This document shows, one piece after another, positions 59,291-64,000 of a stretch of 64,000 nucleotides of DNA. The DNA is from Conus ventricosus. Its lineage: Eukaryota; Mollusca; Gastropoda; Neogastropoda; Conidae. The stretch spans positions 43,095,950-43,159,949 of the forward strand of contig CM031626.1 of NCBI GenBank assembly GCA_018398815.1. Reading direction: 5' to 3'. Numbering within the stretch: position 1 is the stretch's first letter; every line of letters starts with the position of its first letter. The notes below the pieces were generated by a model that was not told the origin of the DNA, ran no database searches, and saw only the letters and a program-made list of their open reading frames with translations. Both the position numbers and the translations under genes were made by a program.

Positions 59291-59839
59291 GATGCCAGAA
59301 TGAGCAGAAAACAGGAAATGCCGCTCAGGGTGCCTTCTTAAGATGCCACAGCTTTACAAAAAAATTATCACTACAAACATCCCTGGAACAGAATGTTAAC
59401 AAACAATATCACACATCAGTACATTACTTCTCCAAAACTGGGTCAGTACAAACCACAGTGCAATTTGATTTTTAAAAATCAGGTCAATACAGCCACACAT
59501 CAAAAACTTAAAGAAAAAAATACAAACCACATCTTAATCGAAACAAGTTCAGTATAAACATGACTGTTCAATGACTGGGTCGTACAAACAACATTACACT
59601 TCATCACCGGGTCACAAGTTCAACATGTTGTTGTTGTTGGAAAGGCAGGAGGACAGCTCATTACAAGCAACACTACAATTCACAAACAGCTAGCACCAGA
59701 AAAGGATGCTCCCCAGGATTCACCAAAAGAGGGAGAGAATGATGAATCCATTGGCACCAACCCAGTCATGACCAGAAATCCACATCAGACTATACATAAT
59801 GAACAAGTGGAATCCTAAAATGTCTATGGGAGGAAGTTC
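59291..59839. other. No recognisable feature
   Basis: Non-coding AT-rich spacer with weak ACTGGGTC-containing repetition. Confidence 0.45.
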
Positions 59840-60690
59840 TCCACACATCAGGGAGTGAAGAACCTCACAACAAGGAAGGGCTGTATGAAGACCCTGCTGG
59901 CTGCACAACGGCGCACTGCACACATCAGAGAGTGAAGAACCTCACAACAAGGAAGGGCTGTATGAAGACCCTGCTGGCTGCACAATGCTGCACTGCACAC
60001 ATCAGGGAGTGAAGAACCTCAGAACAAGGAAGGGCTGTATGAAGACCCTGCTGGCTGCACAATGCTGCACTCCACACATCAGGGAGTGAAGAACCTCACA
60101 ACAAGGAAGGGCTGTATGAAGACCCTGCTGGCTGCACAATGCTGCACTGCACACATCAGGGAGTGAAGAACCTCACAACAAGGAAGGGCTGTATGAAGAC
60201 CCTGCTGGCTGCACAATGCTGCACTGCACACATCAGAGAGTGAAGAACCTCAGAACAAGGAAGGGCTGTATGAAGACCCTGCTGGCTGCACAATGCTGCA
60301 CTGCACACATCAGGGAGTGAAGAACCTCACAACAAGGAAGGGCTGTATGAAGACCCTGCTGGCTGCACAATGCTGCACTGCACACATCAGGGAGTGAAGA
60401 ACCTCACAACAAGGAAGGGCTGTATGAAGACCCTGCTGGCTGCACAATGCTGCACTGCACACATCAGAGAGTGAAGAACCTCAGAACAAGGAGGGGCTGT
60501 ATGAAGACCCTGCTGGCTGCACAATGCTGCACTGCACACATCAGGGAGTGAAGAACCTCACAACAAGGAAGGGCTGTATGAAGACCCTGCTGGCTGCACA
60601 ATGCTGCACTGCACACATCAGGGAGTGAAGAACCTCACAACAAGGAAGGGCTGTATGAAGACCCTGCTGGCTGCACAACGGCGCACTGCG
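59840..60690. repeat. Minisatellite, 77-bp unit
   Basis: About 11 copies of a 77-bp unit (CACACATCAGGGAGTGAAGA, ACCTCACAACAAGGAAGGGC, TGTATGAAGACCCTGCTGGC, TGCACAATGCTGCACTG). The first and last copies share a CACAACGGCGCACTG variant. Confidence 0.95.
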
Positions 60691-60704
60691 TCAGCAGATC
60701 AGAT

Positions 60705-61179
60705 GTCAGGAAACTAAGGCTAGGATTCAAACCACAGTGCCAAAGACAGCCATACTGACTATTCCGAACTAAGGCTAGGATTCAAACCACAGTGCCAAAG
60801 ACAGCCATAGGGCCTACTGACTATTCCGAACTAAGGCTAGGATTCAAACCACAGTGCCAAAGACAGCCATACTGACTATTCCGAACTAAGGCTAGGATTC
60901 AAACCACAGTGCCAAAGACAGCCATACTGACTATTCCGAACTAAGGCTAGGATTCAAACCACAGTGCCAAAGACAGCCATACTGACTATTCCGAACTAAG
61001 GCTAGGATTCAAACCACAGTGCCAAAGACAGCCACACTGACTATTCCGAACTAAGGTTAGGATTCAAACCACAGTGCCAAAGACAGCCATACTGACTATT
61101 CAGAACTAAGGCTAGGATTCAAACCACAGTGCCAAAGACAGCCATACTGAGTATTCAGAACTAAGGCTAGGATTCAAAC
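60705..61179. repeat. Minisatellite, 55-bp unit
   Basis: About eight and a half copies of a 55-bp unit (AACTAAGGCTAGGATTCAAA, CCACAGTGCCAAAGACAGCC, ATACTGACTATTCCG). The last unit is cut after GGATTCAAAC by the left end of the DIRS-like element. Confidence 0.95.
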
Positions 61180-61382
61180 ATGGGGAGTTTTTCTTATACT
61201 CCCTGTTTGGCTAGTATACTTACCATGTCAGACCATAGCATACAACAACAGTTAGTCAGCTCTGCCAGGCCGAAGATTTTGTGGCAAATACAGTAATAAG
61301 ATAGTCAGGTGACGCCTACCCTACTTCCGCCATGCGCAGAAGGCCGAGGTGAGCTTGTTGACCTCATTCTTCTGAGGCCACA
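61180..61382. repeat. DIRS-like left inverted terminal repeat
   Basis: It has two parts. Positions 61180-61236 (ATGGGGAGTTTTTCTTATAC and following) are complementary to 61436-61492. Positions 61250-61382 (AGTTAGTCAGCTCTGCCAGG and following) are complementary to 63866-63995 with a handful of differences. Confidence 0.9.
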
Positions 61383-61435
61383 CTAAGGTAACCCCGAGAA
61401 CCTTGGCGCTAGAGGGGAAGGAGGGCGGGCAATAG

Positions 61436-61530
61436 AGTCTGACATGGTAAGTATATTAGCCAAACAGGGAGTATAAGAAAAACTCCCCATTTTGGCGTCA
61501 TATACTTGACCATGTCAGACCATAGCAGAA
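61436..61530. repeat. DIRS-like internal complementary region
   Basis: It reads GTCTGACATGGTAAGTATAT and continues to AAACTCCCCATTTTGGCGTC, the inverse of the element's left terminus. It is followed by ACCATGTCAGACCATAGCA (61510-61528), which is a direct copy of 61222-61240. Joining two element-end sequences is the expected composition of a DIRS internal complementary region, used as template for the circular intermediate. Confidence 0.8.
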
Positions 61531-61558
61531 TTTAAAGGAATCGGAGGAAGGCAGTGTC

Positions 61559-62804
61559 CTAATGGTTCTTGGGGTTAGATAGCGGAAGGGAAATAGCTGC
61601 ATTAGCCGCCACAAAAGAGATCCCTTTTGAACCATCAGCCCGGGTCATTCGGATATCCCTCAAGTAGAAGTTTATGAAGGGGTTTTCCGAACGCCAGAAG
61701 GCTGCCTCCAATAGATGGCGCACGGGACAGAATGCTGGAACGCCACAGAGGTGACCAGCGCTCTGACCTCATGAGCTCCGGGGGATATGGCCGGGAGGTC
61801 CGGGGGATATGGCCGGGAGGTCCTTATATGCCTGGGCATAGGCAGATCTGACCGTCCTGGACAGCCATCTGGAGATGGTGCCCGCCGAGATGTCCTTAGG
61901 ATTATTTGGGTTAATGGAGATGAGGCGTCTCTGGGATGCGTGCCCGGGGCGCGAGCGTTCCCAGCAGTATCTAAGGCACCTAGACGGGCACAGGTCCATG
62001 TCCCACCCCCTCCCCCCCTGTTCTTGACTGCCGAGGATATCCGCGAGTGAGCGGATGACGATGGAGGGGGAGGAAGAGCCCGGTTCCTGGTTCTTAGCTA
62101 AGAATTCAGGAGGAACTTCAGGGAGACCGAGCCGTCCCTGTGAAAGGCCACGTCTCTGGGGTCTCCGCTGAGGGCATGGATTTCGCTTCGCCGTCTGGCC
62201 GAAGCCAGGGTGAGGAGAAATGTGGTCTTCATAGAAAGGAGGTCAAAGGGGATGGTGGCAATGGGCTCGAAGCGAGGTTTCCTAAGAGCATCAAGAACAA
62301 TGAAGAGGTCCCAAAGGGGTACACGCCTAGGGGACTGGGCCTCCCGTAGGGCCACCCCCCTGAGATCTCTCTGAGGAGAAAATCATTCTCAAAGGATGGT
62401 CCGCCTAGCTGGCGGATAGTGGTGCATATGGCTGATTGGAAGGCCCGGATGGAGCCAGCCGATAGCTTAAGCGCCGAGGCTAAGTGAGATAAGAAGTTGC
62501 CTAGCTGGATGTTAGAAGGGGAATCATGGGGAACGGAGTTGTCCGAGCACCAGGAGACCCATCTCTCCCAGCGGTAGTCATAGAGGGACTCAGTGCTGGG
62601 TCTGCGCGAGGCCGAGGCTAAATCTCGCAGGTCCTGCGAGGCTCCAGCCCCCGCGAGTATGTCTAGGACGGACCGGGATCTGTCCGAGTGGGAGACAGGG
62701 GTAGATGCTCGCACCCGGGCGGACACAGCAGCCAGGCGTAGAGTCGGAGCATCTGGGGGTTGGAGTGAGGGCGTCCGGAGTGGGGTTGCCTGAGCATGTC
62801 CCAC
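61559..62804 (-). pseudogene. DIRS-like tyrosine recombinase, frameshifted
   Basis: Minus-strand recombinase of about 415 codons. Its N-terminal SAM-like domain contains YDYRWERWVSWC and FLSHLASALKLSAGSIRAFQ. The catalytic domain has the box I arginine in TLASARRRSEIHALS, the box II H-x-x-R in AHEVRAL (near 61770) and a probable tyrosine nucleophile in FINFYLRDIR (near 61655). It ends with a stop at 61559. The frame breaks at a G6/C6 run near 62350, at a stop near 62098, by a 22-bp tandem duplication just before H-x-x-R, and once more near 61710. As written it is inactive. Confidence 0.85.
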
Positions 62805-63295
62805 CTGGGATTAACTGCAGAGGGGGAACATGGGAGAGGGCTTTTAGGTCCGGAAACCAGGACTGGGTCGGCCACCATGGGGTTATGAGGTTCAGCTGGG
62901 GTCTCTCCAGTCTCCCCTTCCTGATCACTTTGTGGAGGATCGGGAAGGGGGGAAAGGCGTAGGCTATGAGACCTGACCATGACAGGGACAGGGCGTCGAT
63001 CGCATGAGCCTGGGGGTCGGGCACAGGGGAGACATAGACTGGCAGACGATGGTTGAACCGGGTGGCGAAAAGTTCGACCATCGGCCTGAACCAATGATCC
63101 CACACCGACGCTAGGGTTAGCATATTGAGCGTCCATTCTGTGTGTAGGAGAGATTTGGACCGGCTGAGGGAGTCTGCCAGGATATTGCGTGTGCCCGCTA
63201 TGTGTCGCGCTCGAAGCGTGACGCCGTGTGCCAGACACCAACGCAGGAGAGCCTCTGTCCGGAGGGAGAGGCTGAGAAACTCGAGCGATCTACGC
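62590..63295 (-). pseudogene. DIRS-like RNase H domain remnant
   Basis: Minus-strand open frame of about 235 codons after an in-frame TAG at 63296-63298. It starts SLEFLSLSLRTEALLRWCLA, then gives the RNase H C-terminal signature RARHIAGTRNILADSLSR. The DIRS-specific tail follows, with ELFATRFNHRLPVYVSPVPD, AIDALSLSW and AYAFPPFPILHKVI. Its end overlaps the recombinase start by about 215 nt in another frame, as in intact DIRS elements. The reverse transcriptase that should precede it is missing. Confidence 0.85.
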
Positions 63296-63298
63296 TAG

Positions 63299-63865
63299 TG
63301 CATAGACACTGGGTCTATGAAGGTGCCGACGGAGAGAAACCTCCGCAATATCCCAGGTACAAGGTGGCGAGGCAAGATGGCTGACACGACCGGTCGAGAA
63401 GAAAATGGCGGACCAGGGCACAGTGCAAATGAGATCAGTAAGAAAATCCGATGGGGTGCGAGGAAGTGGCAACCCAAGGGCCGAAGGGGACGAGGAGGGT
63501 GTGGGTCGTGGGTCACAGGGGGGAAACCGATGGGCCCCAATGCGGGAGAGAATTTGGGAGAAGACCAAAACTCGATCACGACAAGGAATGGTGGCAATCG
63601 CGAGCGGAGTGCAGCCGATCGCGCAAAGCAATAGAGTAAATAAGGAATACCTCGCCCACCAAAGCCTCACACGGCAAGTGTACCCAGGGTCTATAGTGCA
63701 AGCCACAATATGAATAAGCAAATCAAGCCTCACACGTCAAGTGTACCCAGGGTCTATAGTGCAAGCCACAATATGAACAAGCAAATCAAGCAAAACACAG
63801 CAATCTGTACACAAGACAGAAGAAAGGCGAGACAGAGCACAAGACTTAACTTGCTTGGACGGCAG
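63299..63865. other. DIRS-like 5' leader region with 63-bp duplication
   Basis: No gag or reverse-transcriptase motif was seen. A 63-64 bp segment (AAGCCTCACACGGCAAGTGT, ACCCAGGGTCTATAGTGCAA, GCCACAATATGAA and on) is tandemly duplicated at 63662-63788. The minus-strand frame at 63733-63290 has no recognised domain. Confidence 0.6.
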
Positions 63866-64000
63866 GCCTCAGAAGAATGAGGTAAACAAGCTCACCTCGG
63901 CCTTCTGCGCATGGCGGATGTAGGGTAGGCGTCACGTGACTATCTTATTACTGCATTGCCACAAAATCTTCGGCCTGGCAGAGCTGACTAACTACCGTTG
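63866..64000. repeat. DIRS-like right inverted terminal repeat, incomplete
   Basis: It is complementary to 61250-61382 (GGCCTCAGAAGAATGAGGT through CAGAGCTGACTAAC). The last few bases, TACCGTTG, begin to diverge from the TGTTGTTG expected from the left repeat, and the window ends there. Confidence 0.85.

Larger units (their letters stand above)
61180..64000 (-). mobile_element. DIRS-like tyrosine-recombinase retrotransposon, partial
   Basis: The element is on the minus strand. A left (3') inverted terminal repeat lies at 61180-61382 and the complementary right (5') repeat at about 63866-64000, running off the window. An internal complementary region is at 61436-61530. Between them are an RNase H remnant (63295-62590) and an overlapping tyrosine recombinase (62804-61559), in the usual DIRS order. 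Gag and the reverse-transcriptase domain are absent: the roughly 570 bp between the right repeat and RNase H show none. So this is an internally deleted copy. DIRS elements integrate through a recombinase and normally make no target duplication; none was seen. Confidence 0.85.

Overview
This is animal nuclear DNA, most likely from a mollusc and probably a gastropod. That placement is an inference from long repeat-filled introns, very abundant (GT)n, (CA)n and minisatellite DNA, tRNA-derived SINEs and the mix of mobile elements (mariner, piggyBac-like, DIRS-like, RTE-like and CR1/L2-like LINEs, long LTRs). No phylogenetic test was possible. There are no bacterial operons, rRNA genes, canonical tRNA genes or CRISPR arrays.

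The only host gene I can recognise is a VPS13-family bridge-like lipid transfer protein of the VPS13A/VPS13C type, on the minus strand. Six exons can be read, in transcript order: 56121-56252, 43538-43623, 30588-30700, 24467-24568, 23804-23902 and 9465-9579. They encode about 215 residues of the VPS13 adaptor-binding (VAB, also called SHR-BD) region and are spread over 47 kb. The gene continues beyond both ends. Three exon joins fail by exactly one base, each in a short homopolymer. The same kind of one-base shift occurs in the mariner, LINE and DIRS coding remnants, so uncorrected sequence errors are a serious possibility.

The introns are mostly tandem repeats: about 30 arrays with periods from 22 to 96 bp. 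The largest are 5.07-9.21 kb (57-60 bp unit), 16.15-18.78 kb (BamHI-site unit), 19.45-21.20 kb (47 bp, almost identical copies) and 26.85-29.86 kb (27 bp). Several arrays appear to have grown out of exon edges. Those at 24.57-26.3 kb and 43.6-44.14 kb contain pieces of the adjacent VPS13 exon together with its 3' splice site. Those at 31.3-31.7 kb and 55.4-56.0 kb repeat splice-site-like sequence in gene orientation.

Mobile elements sit in or beside the arrays. A 1325-bp mariner with TA duplication splits a 53-bp array (40456-41780). A 2.8-kb piggyBac-like element with TTAA ends lies at 44998-47821. Two head-to-tail copies of a 2.1-2.2 kb LTR-like element, flanked by a 5-bp target duplication, interrupt a 39-bp array (49415-53753). 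A 5'-inverted (twin-primed) RTE-like LINE interrupts another array (56491-57915). A DIRS-like tyrosine-recombinase retrotransposon with inverted terminal repeats and an internal complementary region starts at the edge of a 55-bp array (61180 to the window end). Smaller items are two SINEs, LINE tails at 10.0, 15.9 and 35.0-35.6 kb, and a perfect 118-bp inverted repeat at 23272-23583. I did not find a clearly new gene system. The most unusual features are the exon-edge minisatellites, the tandem LTR pair and the perfect palindrome.
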